From Tubiluchus corallicola (taxonomy: Eukaryota > Priapulida > Priapulimorpha > Priapulimorphida > Tubiluchidae), in contig JAQGDQ010000109.1 in NCBI GenBank assembly GCA_030141605.1, positions 342,001 to 406,000 of the forward strand: a stretch of DNA of 64,000 bases, given 5' to 3'. Shown piece by piece: positions 15,101 through 26,940 of this stretch. The translations under genes were made by a program, and so were the position numbers. Position 1 is the first letter of the stretch; every line of letters starts with the position of its first letter. Below the pieces are notes generated by a model. The model worked only from the letters and a program-made list of their open reading frames with translations, had not been told where the DNA came from and ran no database searches.

Positions 15101-18100
15101 AATGACGACCAAAGGATAAATAATGGACATTAATGAAGTATGGAAGGGCGGATGCCTTACTTTACGGCAATTTATCCGGTAATAGTTCCGGAGCAGTTCA
15201 TGCTCGATTGACATTGATAATCACGACATTACACTCGACCATCACTCAGCAGTGAACTCACACAGTCAATCATGCATCCTGACCAAGTGACCAATCGCAA
15301 CATACGGATCTAATTAAAAAGAAACATTGCTCATCTATTACACTTTCTCGTTTGTCACTAGTTCAGAGATGAAGCACTGAACACAGAGACGTTAATTTAC
15401 TTCAGTCACGAGGTGCTATAGCTATCCGTCTCAGAAGTTCAACATAGAACTCATAAATTAGAATAATATGGTCATTCATCTGCTTTGCCGGCACTTATCT
15501 GCTCCAGGATTTAGCGCATCCTACTAGAACAAGCCAGATATGTACTCCTTACGCCAACAAGGACATAGTTTTTGGTAAAAATATAACGTATGTTGCAGCT
15601 TCTGCAATTGCAGATTGTCTGACTGCCCGATTCTATTTGTATTACCAATGAACCCTGTCCAAATTTCATAATAACTATTTTATTAGCTGTCGCACCACCT
15701 TCTCCCGCGGCGCGCATTACTCCTAGCTTTTTCCTGCTCTTCATCAAAACAGTGTTATTTTTACAACATTTTTATTTTAACTTCAGATTAAAAATCGTGC
15801 CAAACCCAGTCGTGCAATGACCACGAAAAGATCAAAAAGACCGACGATATCATTGTTGACCGCTATAGGTGAAAAGCCACAGATATCCAACCCGTTACTA
15901 TTATTACTGTTTTCAGATGATTTAATTTATCGTTATTGTTATAGGTTAGTTTTAGAGTTTGGAGGCTCCTTCAGTCAGTAATTTGTTGAGTCAAATCTAC
16001 ACCCTCCCGCGCAGAGAACGAACGGGATCCTCACTGGTTATTGTATGTAAACTTAATAAAAGTAATATATACACACAGACGAACTTAGGTATTCAATATA
16101 ATAATTACTGACTTTCATTTTAGTCGACTATGTGAAAAAAATTGTATTTCTACTATTGTAATAACTTAATATGCATAATAAAAAATAAACCTACACAAAC
16201 GAATTTTTTCTTCTCCTAGTACTTTTTATCTTTTCCAGCATCCATAAAGCTTTGACCTCTTCATGACGCTCTCAAGACGTGTGCACACAACTTGATGACA
16301 CATTGCACACATCACAGGCAGTGTAATACTCAACATCGTTTACATGCTGTGTTTGTGCACATTATAATGAAACAGTCAAGCAACAAGCTAATGGAAGCTT
16401 TGCCTGATGATCAAATACTACCAAGTCAAGCCGCTTTATTTTCGGCAACCGTATATTTAGTTACAATGAAGCAACATGACATCGACAATAACTTTATTTG
16501 GTTGAGCGAATTGCTGAAATTGAAACCCTGGTATTATGGGCAAATATCATGTAACCAGCAAAAAATGATTTTTTTGTCAAACTCTCCATAATGTTCAAGA
16601 AACTAGAAAGCAGAAAATGAAAAAAAATCGTCATCATTAATAATAATAATGAAAAAAATTAATGAATTTATGCTCGTTGAAATTTGAGGAAATTTTTATC
16701 ATCACTGTTAAATGCGAGCTTTATGTGTATGCGCTTTATCTATATGCACTATACAGGTCGTGCAATAACTTTCTAGAAGTTTTTACGGCAGAGACAGGTG
16801 TTAACATCACACCCTGGGGCAGATTAAACACTCTAAACCAGACATGCTTCATAGAAACTTCACTACAAGAAGACCAGGTTAATTGCATAAAAAGTTTATA
16901 GGTCATATGAAAACGTGTTCACAGCATATAGATTTACGTTTTGTCAAATTAGCTTCAAGTTTTGTCAAGTCTATGTTGTTTTGAGAAAAAGGAATGTGAA
17001 GACACTAACATCGAAAGTTGAAAACATCAATTTGTCGTTGATATTTCAAAGTATCCAGTTATAGGAACTGTTCAACTAAAACGCGTTTCAGATGAATGCT
17101 AGTGCTCTTATTTCGGCTGCGATTAAATTTGATTTAATTTAAATTAAAATATATGTGATTATTAAAACTTTTGCCACAAGGTACTTTAGTTTCAAATTAA
17201 ATGCACGAAATAAACTGTAAAAACGACACCTACAGTCCTACAATAGCATAAAATTCAGGCCTTATGAAAAAAAACAAGTTCTGTTGAAGTTTCAACGAAA
17301 GAGTCACGATTTTAAACGATTAATTAAAATGCGAATTGTTTGGTCAGCCTCTAACAATACTAATTTCCCTGACTACTGTTATAGCCCAGTTACATAATTA
17401 CAGCCTTTAGTGGTAAGCCTGGTAACACTATGACGTTGAAATAATTTGTTGCATTTGGATTAGAGAGTAAGCTTGACGGGCGAGGACACGTTCCATATTT
17501 ATAATATTTCGCAGCAGGAAGAACGTTATATTGTCATTTGAATTCACATTTTCAGCATACATGCAAGACCCCAATCTTTGCAAATGTGTTACAAGCAGGT
17601 GAAGATTAAAATTAATGGCGGTTGCTATAATAATAAATTTTAAAATAAATTTAGAAATGGGTTCGCTGAGTTTCGACAATTTCTAAGTCGCGTTTCAACT
17701 TTTCAAGTGGCAAATTCCGCGAAGTGAATGGAACGAATGTTTTCCTAACCGAACACATATTTACGCTAGGCTGATCTCGAACAATTATAGCTACTTGAAA
17801 TCAGCTCTGCATTAGAAGTCACAACTTAGCTGCTCAAAAATCGACACCCTTCTTGCCTAGTACATTTCAAGGCCTGTCTAATTATCTTGGGATGATTGTA
17901 TTATTTTATTTTGATCTTTTCAATGTTTCTCGCAGCACTCGATGCTGCATTTTCTATTATTACGATAAGAAGTTCAAGCCGTTGTATTTCTATAATGTGA
18001 CGTCTTTGTCTTTTATCCTCTTCTTGTGTGCAGAACGTTTTAGTTTATTATATTTTAAAGTCAATGCGATGTGCTACTTTTTAAATGTATGACTAGTATG

Positions 18101-20990
18101 GTAAGATACAGAAACATATAAGGAAAAATCCGTCTTCCTTTCCCATTCGTTTGATATTTAAGTCTGTAGTGTTTTAATATGAACATTTGTAACGATTGGT
18201 TTTGCACTCACTTTACATTTGACTGAAATGGTGATTTAAGGTATCAGCTCGATAAACATTTGGCCTAACAGCGCATTCGTTTACGACCAAAAAAACTACG
18301 ACGGTGTTTGTCTTTTTTGAACCTAAAATCATGGCAATCATTTTCAAAAACTTCACACGACGGGATCTGTTTACTTAGGTTTTTTTACAATCGTCTCTCA
18401 CAAGCATCATTTATTGCCTTTTTTGCTTAGCTAGTTTCGATTAGTCACTCAAGTTTCCATAGTAACTAACACAGGCGGGTGCGGCCAAGCAACGCCCCTC
18501 AATCTCATGCACCTGATGTAAAAGTTCAAAATGAACACAAAGACGTTTCTATCACTGTTTTGATAAACTGTTCTTGAGACATGAAAGCTTCACATTCAAC
18601 TAGCTTGTTTCTTCCATGTCTACGTTACTATGTGGGTCACTTATATAGGCGTGTAGCAACTTCTATTCTTATATTCAGTGCGGCACACCTCAAGCCAAAA
18701 TCAGCACGGAACGACAAGCCCACTTATTACGTGTATGGTTGTGGCAGGATTGGAATCCATCTCTTTATCAAGGATAATCGTCCGACGTGAATTGCCGACT
18801 CACTAGAGGCGTCTTTGTTCGCGTTCTGATATAATATATAGATAACACAATGTATATAATAACTTAATTCACTTTCGGATATATCTCCCTCATAAACACG
18901 CTCCCTCAAAGGAGTGAAACTGCCCAGAAACGACTCTTTCTTTTACTATAGCCAGATCGAGTGTTACTTACTACACACCATGAAACTGTGTAAGACAAGA
19001 CTGTAAATAGACAAACAAAATTCTGTCTGATTAAGTGTGTTAAACGGTTCCTCGAGGAATCATCCTCCTTCAACTTATACGTATTCCTGACGTAAATCGA
19101 GAAATCAAGAGCTTACATATTACAAATTAAAGACCGCCGTTAAACTGAATTGCATTGAACTAAAGTGAATTGAACTGAATTGAATTTAATTGAACTGCAT
19201 TGCACTGAATTGAATTTAATAGAACCGAATGGAATTGAAATGTTGTTGAAGAATGGTTTTAAAATGCCAGCGATCACTGCCATAATCTGCATGTAGCGAA
19301 ACATTTATATACAAATAGTCTCCAATCACACAGTTTTCACAAAGTTTAAATGCATTTAACAGTTGCTGCTGTACATGAGTCATAAATAATCATTCTTGCT
19401 CTGATTTGTGTGTCAGCTCAACGCATTTGTTTACCCACATTTCAACTTCTTATCGTGGATTCAAGTTTAGGCTTAATCAATTAAGGTTATTACACTTTCG
19501 CCGCTATCCTATAAGTGCTAAATATACAAACAGTTTCAGCGAGCGGGTTCCGAACCAACCGACCCGGATATCGTGCTGTTAAAAGGATGGCAAGATAATG
19601 AAAAATAATCTTCTGGTGGCAACATTTAATCTTAAATACGAACAATGAAAAAATCATTGAAAATTCGATGGGCTAAACAGATAATATAGTCCATCAACAC
19701 ATAAGAGCAGTATGCTACAATTATACCCTGTCCCATCTCCTCCCTCCTATAATTACGAAGAAAAATGACCACTGCAACTCAATTCAAAATGGCATGCACG
19801 TTGCTATAGCACTTTTCACAGTGCAAATGGGCTATTACAAATTTTTGACCCACTTATACCGAAAATTAATAACGTTTCAACTTTATGACTACGTTAATAG
19901 CTACAAGTACGAAGACAACACCATTAAAATCAATGCAAAACACTTTCGAACAGGCGTTGACACTTCAGAGTATCTTGTGAACTCAAAAGCAATAAAAACA
20001 TTCGCTTACTATTGTTTATTATTATAGGTCAATATACTCAATACATATTTTTTGTAAGGTATTAATATTTAGAAACATTTTAAAGAATACAAAAATCTCA
20101 CTTTATTTCGCCTTTCATTTGGGCTGTTCTTTACTCGTTTATTACCAAATAATGACAAAGTTTAGCAGAATTTACAACCTAATCGCGACATCACTGCCAT
20201 AATTAAGTGGCGATAATTATAGCAAACAAATTTTCCTCTCAATCAAAATAGGTTTTATGTGGATTCGACCTTTACCGACTGCGCCAATTGCCGAAATTGC
20301 GTTATGACTCAGAAAGAATAGGTGGCAGATTTTATATTACAATGCATCATTCTATGAAGAGTTCACTTGTCGTGATAGATCTAGGCTTTCAGTAGCACAT
20401 CCAGTATGACAGATATTAGAGGGTGTACAGGCATTTGACGTTTTGACGTCTTGATCACTTTTATTACTGCATTATCGTAATTAATGTAAAACCAGCGCAA
20501 CTGGTTTCGCTATCTATTAATTCTGGTATCCAACACAGGGCAAGATTTAGGTCTTTGCCATGTAGGTAATAAACTAATATGATAGATAAATTAGGCATGT
20601 TACAGACGCAAAACTGTATAAGTTAAATAAGTGACAGTGACCGTTATAAAACAAATACTGCAAAGACCAAATTTCCCGAATCCAGCATACCTAATCTGAC
20701 TTGCCTAAGTGTGATATAACTATAAGTAAACAGACTTCGAACGATATCCTACTTGTACCCAACACTGCCTATTCCATATAGTTCTGTAACGACCTACACT
20801 GTGGCACAAACAGTAGCGGGAATTTCAAAAATGTAGATAAAAGGTGACAGATAATATAACCATTTGTTTGTTTCTTGAAAAATTATATATCTTAAACAAC
20901 AATGATGCTTTCATGATGCTTACCACTACTTAACTTTTCAGTTACTTCGCTATTCTCTACGATGTAATCCAATTCTATATCAGTATCCAT
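162..20990 (-). CDS. INF2: INF2-like formin, N-terminal DID/FH3 region (partial, 4 exons visible)
   Basis: This gene encodes a formin, a cytoplasmic protein that nucleates and elongates actin filaments. In the INF2 subgroup the armadillo-like DID/FH3 region gives regulation and dimerisation. Four minus-strand exons (20990–20924, 7270–7155, 2005–1849, 195–162) join with matching phases (1/2, 0/0, 1/2) and give 124 residues of continuous FH3-type sequence. Landmarks are YIVENSEVTEKLSS, ALDDKNVQHRQNIFRLLS, the YRF after a basic stretch, and RIRNEFIGLKLLDVLDAIR. The last closely matches what I know of INF2 (RNEFIGL-LLDVL). The FH1, FH2 and WH2/DAD parts would lie left of position 1 and are not seen. 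The first exon starts roughly where residue 125–130 of a full-length INF2 would be, so about half of the DID is absent. The alternative is another formin class such as Diaphanous, which fits less well. I am confident in formin and fairly confident in INF2-like. Confidence 0.75.
196..1848 (-). other. Formin intron 3 (1.65 kb)
   Basis: Bounded by the donor GTTAGT at 1848 and the acceptor tttttag at 196. It is AT-rich with no coding exon, RNA gene or repeat that I recognise. A short reading frame at 566–817 on the plus strand has no family features. Confidence 0.5.
1849..2005 (-). CDS. INF2: Formin exon 3, FH3 domain
   Basis: The acceptor is cgtttcag|GAGAAAAG and the donor is TTTATAG|GTTAGT. 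The exon is 157 nt, 52 codons plus 1 nt, without stops. Residues include EKRKERYRFAPVVDELRKSY, then GIARGAVLTLINSLVDCAPL and PEERVRIRNEFI. The YRF…V..EL…LL-x-x-I-N-x-L…R-x-R-N-E-F-I-G pattern is classical FH3. The last base G joins exon 4 to form the Gly of NEFIGL. Confidence 0.82.
2006..7154 (-). other. Formin intron 2 (5.1 kb)
   Basis: Unique-looking AT-rich DNA. The only simple features are a six-unit CTG run near 4085–4102 and a degenerate ATC/CCA-rich patch near 2950–2985. Reading frames of 60–94 codons occur on both strands without recognisable motifs. Confidence 0.5.
7155..7270 (-). CDS. INF2: Formin exon 2, FH3/DID armadillo helices
   Basis: The acceptor is tttttcag|CATTGGACG and the donor is TATAAG|GTGAGT. 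The frame gives (A)LDDKNVQHRQNIFRLLSTLC then HYSEGGYSRVLQTLEQYK, 38 full codons with no stop. The pattern A-L-D-x-x-N-V…LL-S-x-L-C-x-Y-S-x-x-G is a strong signature of the formin FH3 domain, especially INF2, where it forms paired armadillo helices. It ends in phase 0, which matches exon 3. Confidence 0.8.
11036..11180 (+). repeat. Possible tRNA-derived SINE copy
   Basis: There is an A-box-like stretch (gactcaatggctcagacg, 11040–11057) and a B-box-like gggtttgtttccc near 11126, followed by a tail containing gtgtttgagaacc. Box spacing is wider than in a plain tRNA. A similar A-box phrase (gactcaatggttaag) recurs near 35880, which hints at a family. Strand and limits are approximate. Confidence 0.3.
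14482..14901 (+). repeat. Ten-copy 42-bp minisatellite, open in frame
   Basis: Ten head-to-tail 42-bp units are nearly identical. Units 1 and 7 carry GACATC where the others have GACAAC. Because 42 is divisible by three, the plus-strand frame from ATG 14470 stays open for 165 codons and repeats the 14-residue unit DNGKITNYCDNKLD. A second plus frame is open as well, so openness alone does not prove coding. Each unit contains CACAA-ACTA-TTGTG, a 5-bp hairpin. It lies inside formin intron 1 on the strand opposite to the gene. The near-identity suggests recent expansion. A protein is possible but unsupported. Confidence 0.9.
19141..19240. repeat. Degenerate GAATTGAACT-type tandem repeat
   Basis: About 100 bp built from variants of gaattgaact, gaattgaattt and gcattgaact, with unit lengths of 5 and 10 bp. 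It is an old, mutated satellite-like tract in formin intron 1. Confidence 0.75.
20924..20990 (-). CDS. INF2: Formin exon 1 (coding part), start of the visible protein
   Basis: This exon encodes MDTDIELDYIVENSEVTEKL then SS and the first base of an Ala codon. The ATG is at 20990–20988 with G at −3 and G at +4, a good translation context. An in-frame TAA lies 15 nt upstream (revcomp taaatcaacgcgctagaaATG), so the frame cannot extend unless an acceptor lies between. The only AG dinucleotides nearby (cgctag, gatatag) lack a pyrimidine tract. The donor is AGTG|GTAAGC at 20923. The phase (1 nt over) fits exon 2, which starts with CA to complete GCA. Residues ELDYIVENSEVTEKLSSAL align with the formin segment that precedes the conserved ALD..NV stretch. 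Confidence 0.7.
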
Positions 20991-20999
20991 TTCTAGCGC

Positions 21000-21235
21000 G
21001 TTGATTTAATGTCCACGTTCAACAATCACAGATAACCACATAATCCTCACCGCATCGAAACACACCTGCAGTTATCAACACACACCAGCAACGCAGGTGA
21101 GTTGGACGGTTTATGTCCGGCGGTCGACCAACGGTTCGACTTCAGCGCTGAATGTGCAAGGTAACAAGTCCTATGACTGCATGCGAGCACCGCCTACCTG
21201 CCGCTGGAGGGCGTCTGTGGAACAGTGATTATGAA
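21000..21235 (-). promoter_or_regulatory. Probable 5' UTR / promoter region of the formin gene
   Basis: This stretch is GC- and CpG-richer than its surroundings (ccggcggtcgaccaacggttcg; gcaccgcctacctgccgctggagggcg) and lies just upstream of the first coding exon. On the minus strand, ggcag|gtaggc near 21195–21205 could be a donor of a non-coding first exon, and aactgcag near 21065–21072 an acceptor. No TATA box is evident. This is inferred from position and composition only. Confidence 0.4.
21201..21212 (+). promoter_or_regulatory. CTCF-like motif in the formin 5' region
   Basis: CCGCTGGAGGGC matches the animal CTCF core CCASYAGRKGGC at 10 of 12 positions; the two mismatches are A-to-G transitions. 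Short motifs like this occur by chance, so the call is weak. Confidence 0.2.
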
Positions 21236-21960
21236 CCAAAGTGCTTTTTAGTCTACGTAAATCTGATTTAAAAATCGTAGCTGGAATAATGTACGCAAAA
21301 TTCGCATGACCACAGTACAAATTATAATTGTCCGAAGATAACCTCCATTAACCCAAATTGTTAACGCAGGTTATTTCAAGGTCTAGCCTAGCGTGTACGT
21401 AACTTCACAGACACATGTTAAGAAAAGCAAGCGATAAAAAGATTACACAATTTGTCAAAACTATAATTTTCCTGCACAGGGTCTCAGAATTCACTACTAT
21501 GCAAGTACATATCTTATCGTGCCGTGATATAAACGTAATTTCTTTAGACATGATAAACTTCACGCCTAATAATAATTAATCATTTCAGACTGGCAGACAA
21601 AATTATACGCTTACAATTAATGCTGCAATAGCTGCACTACCCCAGTAATTTAGTTTTCGAGGTTTCATCCAACCCCGGGTATTTTACGCATAATATACCT
21701 AGATGATCCTGTGGTGGTGCTGTTATAAATAGCACAAGTCAAAGTAGTATGTAAAATGGTGTCAAAATAAAAATGCGCCTTTGCACTGCATCTGATTTTT
21801 TCAACATGATAATAGTACTACCGGTTTTGCTTACACCCGCCCAGTTTTGCAAATCTATATGAAAACCAAATGGCCGACACAACTTTAACTATTGACATCA
21901 TGCTTAGTCTTGTTAAAATTTCTTGACTCCAAGCTGCGACCACTAGTATTGCAACCCAAA
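21236..21960. other. Intergenic DNA upstream of the formin gene
   Basis: AT-rich sequence between the formin 5' region and the purine tract. No exon or RNA gene was recognised. Confidence 0.45.
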
Positions 21961-21964
21961 CTCA

Positions 21965-22235
21965 GCAACGAGAAGTGAGGTAGATCTGAGGAGACGGACG
22001 GAGAGCGAAGTAAAGAGAAGGACAAGGAGAGCAATAGAGAAAGGAAACCAGTGGATGGATGGAGGAAGGAGGAAGGAAGGAAGGGGAAAGAGAGAGAGGG
22101 AGAAAGAAAGAAACAGAAAGTAGAGATAGAGATGGGGAGACGGAGGGAGCGCGAAGTAGGGAGAATAATAAAGAGGGCGATAGAGAAAGGAGGGACGGAG
22201 AAAGGAACGGACAGAAAAAGAGAGAGAGGGGGAGG

Positions 22236-22308
<73 letters not shown>

Positions 22309-22310
22309 GG
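21965..22310 (+). repeat. Polypurine tract with (GA)n core
   Basis: About 340 bp are almost entirely A and G on the plus strand, ending in a pure (GA)n array at about 22240–22307. Long open frames on both strands here (Leu/Ser-rich on minus, Arg/Glu-rich on plus) are artefacts of the two-base repeat. It lies in the interval between the two genes, about 1 kb upstream of the formin start. Mirror-symmetric GA tracts can form triplex (H-)DNA. Confidence 0.9.
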
Positions 22311-23863
22311 TCCAACAACGTTGGTGCGACCTTGGGAACAGGAATAGACCGGCGTAGCCCCGGGGCTTTCATTTACAAAGCCAGAACTGAATACGAGTTT
22401 TAAGTATGACTCACACAAATGATTATTACTTTCACCACACCTTTGCAACTTTAAGAAGAAAAGAATTTCCACTTGAGCGCTCTTAATCGCATGCAAGCAA
22501 TTTCAATGCCATGTGACGCATTTAAAACACCTGCTGTTTAATTATTTGTACGCCACGTTTTGCGGGGTTCCGTTTAACATAACATTAATATTTTGTCGTT
22601 CTGTCTAATTTACGTTATATGTGCAAAAGAAAAACAAACGGGTAAATACCGAACAAAGCCGATTTAAGGAGAAAAAACTACATATTTGTAATTTGAATCA
22701 TTAGATTGTTTTCTCAACTTTTCCAATTTTAAGATCTTTCAAAAAACGAAAAACACGTCCTCAGAATAATTAGGCAAGCCAATAAGTTCACAAATAATAG
22801 GAAACGCAGATGCATAGATTTATGTATGTACGTGCTGCCATCTATCGACGTCTAGAAAATAAAACGTGTCATCGAGTAATATAAAAAATTAAACTTTTAT
22901 TGAGCACAGTATTAACACGATTAGCCAAGAAACTGATGAGCACAGACAATTTTGAGAAAAATACAACTCATGAACAAAAAATACAAACATTGAAAAGAAC
23001 CTATACAATTACAGTCAAATACTGAGATAGACAAATATTTCATGTAGATTATTAGGTAATTATTATAATGTACAACCAAGAGCTTTGTATATAACACATA
23101 CACTAAAACAAGAAATTATTATCATTAATGAGTAACACTAATTTAACCAAATATTCAAGCAAGTCCAGTTCTCAGTAAATCACCTTATTATGGCTTTATG
23201 AAGTTTGAATCAAACTGTCCAGATTTTCACACATGAATTTCAAATTGCACTCAAGTCACTCATGTTAATTAGAAAGAATAAAGTTATGACAACAATTACG
23301 ATACTAGTTAGCAACACTTACGACAAAAAGAACAGAACATTAAAGTAAACATTCATAAACAAAATTACAGAAAAAAAGAGGGAGAAAGTATTATTTCCCA
23401 ACAACCATAAAAGAGAACTCTCTGTTAAAATGTTAGGAAAAATAAAATACATTCACTCGAATAATTATAACGAAAACGCTAAATATTTCGGTAGACCCTT
23501 ATGAAAGAGGATCTATGCAATGACTTACATAAAGGAGAAGCTATATCAATGTCAGCGTTAGCATTAAACACAGAATTTCATAAAAGCAATAACTAATCTT
23601 TTCATCAATCATATGTCAACATAATTCTCAGTCACTTGACAGGCCTAACAATGCTCAAAGTCAACTCACATCTCAACAACGTTATGTTATCTAATAATAG
23701 ACAAGTGGATCAAATGCCTTATCTCATGTTATGCTCGTACATTAAATGGCTTGTGGTCATTTTGTAGCATTAGATTGTCATCCTCATGCAACGCAACAAT
23801 ATGCAACAACATATAATGTGCAATCTATAATCCTGCGTAAAATTATTAGATGTAAAAATAAAC

Positions 23864-23881
23864 AACTATATATATATATAG
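23864..23881. repeat. Short (TA)n microsatellite
   Basis: An uninterrupted run of TA units (actatatatatatatagta). Confidence 0.7.
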
Positions 23882-25201
23882 TATCTTAATTATTTCTTCT
23901 TATCACAATCTTGTAACTAGTAGCAAATAACAGTCAAAAAATTTCAGACTACAGCTCAATTCTTATAGACTAGATATCATAATAGTAATATTAATATTAT
24001 TTCTAATTTAGCACTATTGCAAGGTGGTACAGAAACATCATGACTTACTATTAATTAACTGTTTGTTGTGTGTTATGCAAAAGTCTGCACTTGCATTCTA
24101 CTGCATGAAGTTTTACGGATACAAATTTCTTTCATTTCATTTAATTTATAAATCGACTACACTTTTTAGCAACTACACACGTAAAGAAAAGCAGGTAAAC
24201 AGACAGAGCAAAATGAAAGCATTATTTATGAAGGATGTATGGTCACATTTTATGGAAATACTTCACATAAATCAGTCTATCTGTTGTAATATTTGCGGCA
24301 AACGTCACGCAGTGTTTAAGAAATGTTAGGACAAATTGGGTAATGTCTAATGAGTACGATAATGTTAAAGCCTCATGCAGTTTTAAAAGCACTTTGTTAC
24401 AGAAGTGGTGGTGGTTTATTCGGTATCCAGTGAAGTAATGCATTTATGTCCAAGAATGCTCAGCTATCAAGCGTACAAGTTACAACTCACAAATGCACAA
24501 AATAATGCAATGAAATTGAAACTTAGTTGTGCTCAGCAGCAAATGGGACAAGTAAACAGTAAAGGAAGAGAATCGTGAATTTCATGCAAGACATGTATTA
24601 CTCTGTACATCCAGTAACAGCAAAAACCATAGCACATACTAATAATTCCCTTAATTAATTTGGAAGTAGTGTTCAAACGTATAAGCAAGTAGGACTTAAT
24701 GTAACTGGGAATGTTTATCAAAAAGTATCATGAGCAAAAATTTATTTATGCTACAGGTTAACTGTAGGCTAACACAAACGTAGCCTTCTTTTATGCCATG
24801 CAAACGAAGAATAAGTTCAGACAACACAAAATATTTGAGCCGTTGTACAGGCGAAGCGTCATTTAGATACCCGAATTTAGTAACTCGACTTGCTTTACGA
24901 AAACAACATCAAATAGAAAAAATTCCAACTTTACACATGTGCAATTACAATATATTTCGGGTTCTTTTGGCGCCAGTGCAAAATTACATGAAAGTGAGCA
25001 AGACAATATGACACAACAGCACCACCTAGCAGCACATTCAGTGCCTTGTGTATATAGAGACATCTGTTTTAATATACTGCATACCCTGCTAGCTATTAAC
25101 TAACACTGTTCTGAGTCGCAATTAACGAAAAACTGGCAAAAGCAGCACAGATAATACATAAAAGTTTTTCCTCCCACATAGGAGTGATTTGTCAAATAGT
25201 A

Positions 25202-25240
25202 ATATATATCTATATATCTATATATATATATATATATATC
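25202..25240. repeat. Interrupted (AT)n microsatellite
   Basis: An AT array broken by ATCT units (atatatctatatatctatatat…), ending in atatcatatgg. Confidence 0.8.
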
Positions 25241-26689
25241 ATATGGTACGTTGTGAGCACTTTTAGTCGCCGATTTTTACACCTTGCACAAACAAACAAA
25301 CATCTTATTACATCTCTGTTAGGTCCCCAGTCTTCACGTTAAATGAAAAAACTTAAAAATGTTTTTGTCTTGTAACCGCGCGAATAAATCTAATTTGAGA
25401 TTCATAAATTTTATACATACACTGAGGACAGCTGTCTCTGAGTAGTTATGCTATTTGTTTCACATCAAGTCAAAACAATCTGATGATGTCTAAAAATGTC
25501 CACCTAATGGATTCAATGTAAATTTCTGGCAGGATTACATTTACTTCGGATAAAGGGTAAATTTATTTACACCCAAGTGCAATGTACAAATACAAAATCT
25601 AATCTGATACACTTCAAATTTTGTTTCTAATTATGGAAACTGCATGCATAAAAACTATTTAAAAATTCTGACACATGATTCTTGGCTTCCAGCCATTATG
25701 AAGCAAGGATTAGAAAAATGATCATCATTCAAAAGTTAGAAATTATGCAAGTTCGGCTAGTAAAACTTTCAAACTTTCAAATAAGTTTTACATTTGATTA
25801 AGGAAATAGTTAAAGTTCAAATTTTTATGCATCATTTCAGGCCAATGTGGCAAACAAGGATTAGAGATATATTCGTTCATCATTCGAATGTCACACAAAC
25901 CCGACTAGTATTCAAAATTCGCAAGTGTAAAATCACAACGTATCCTTGAAAGACAATGGTTAAGGAATATCATTCTCTCAAAACACGTTAGATTAATTTT
26001 AAGTACCATTTTGATAACAGCAGTAGCAACACTGTTCGGTGACTTTTAGAGTGCACTATGATACAACAATTATTTATACCTAAGATAGTACAGTTGCACT
26101 ATAAACGTTCAGTTATATTTACAAACAAAAGAACACATAACAAACAAATCTCAGCTATGTTCACTGGGTATTACAAAAAGTTACTATGGTTTTAACTCAT
26201 GCATAAACTATATCGTTTAATAACCCAACAAAACCGTTTTGGTTTCCTTCTGCTTCAAATACTGAAAAGTACGAATAATCAATAATTTAGTGACAATATG
26301 AGCCTTCCCCAATCATATTAAGCTGTGTTACAGGCAATGTGCAAAATTTAGATTTTTTATAAAATCCCTAGGCATTTTGCATAATACCTATGCATGTTAC
26401 AAAAAGTGCGAAATAAATGTTTTTGCTGTGCCACTTTCACACTGTACTTAGGTGTTTTGTATAACAGCTAGGATGTGTACATGATCTTACAGTATTTTTG
26501 GAAAAATGAAAAATAAACAAATCAGGTTAACTCATGTTCAATCTGACTTTTCCTAGATATATATTTATAATCAACTACATAAAACTTGTAATTCGGTCAA
26601 TGTATTAAATTAAGCAAGCAATTCATGTAAACCAGAAAATTAACTGTTTTATCGGCAATGGATTCATTTTCAGCATCTCTGTCACACCA

Positions 26690-26940
26690 GTCAGCCAAGT
26701 AGACCACCTTCAGTACCTAGGAAGCTTACTTTCTAACGAATGTACTTCCGAGAAAGATACTGAGCATCAAATTGGAGCATTCAGATTCCAGAAATGAAAT
26801 TCGTGGTCTATCAAGCTGCCATCATCTTAACTTTGCTTTGTACCTGTCAAACCTGGACTCTGTGTATTTTCTTGATATCAAGAAGGTTGAATGTTTGCAT
26901 CATGAAACTTTCACAACATTCTGAATACAGAGGTGATTAT
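26690..26940 (+). mobile_element. LINE relic: C-terminal reverse-transcriptase region
   Basis: The plus strand encodes VDHLQYLGSLLSNECTSEKD followed by TEHQIGAFRFQK and a stop. After a frameshift it gives VYQAAIILTLLCTCQTWTL and, shortly after, a Leu-rich stretch RRLNVCIMKLSQ. These match the usual end of non-LTR retrotransposon RT proteins (…FKYLGS.LS…, VY.A.VL.TLLYG.ETWT…, LE.FH…CLR). Stops and frameshifts show it is dead. The clade (RTE-, CR1- or Jockey-like) cannot be settled from this fragment. It lies in the region downstream of the GPCR stop codon, in the opposite orientation. Confidence 0.75.

Larger units (their letters stand above)
7271..20923 (-). other. Formin intron 1 (13.7 kb)
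   Basis: A long first intron, typical of a place where regulatory elements lie. It holds a possible tRNA-like SINE (11036–11180), the 42-bp minisatellite (14482–14901) and a degenerate GAATTGAACT-type repeat (19141–19240). No other exons were identified on either strand. Confidence 0.5.

Noticed and set aside
21885-22496. Long open frames (203, 136, 114 and 98 codons) over the GA tract
   Set aside because: They consist of Ser-Leu or Glu-Arg repeats created by the two-base repeat in all frames; no protein family features.
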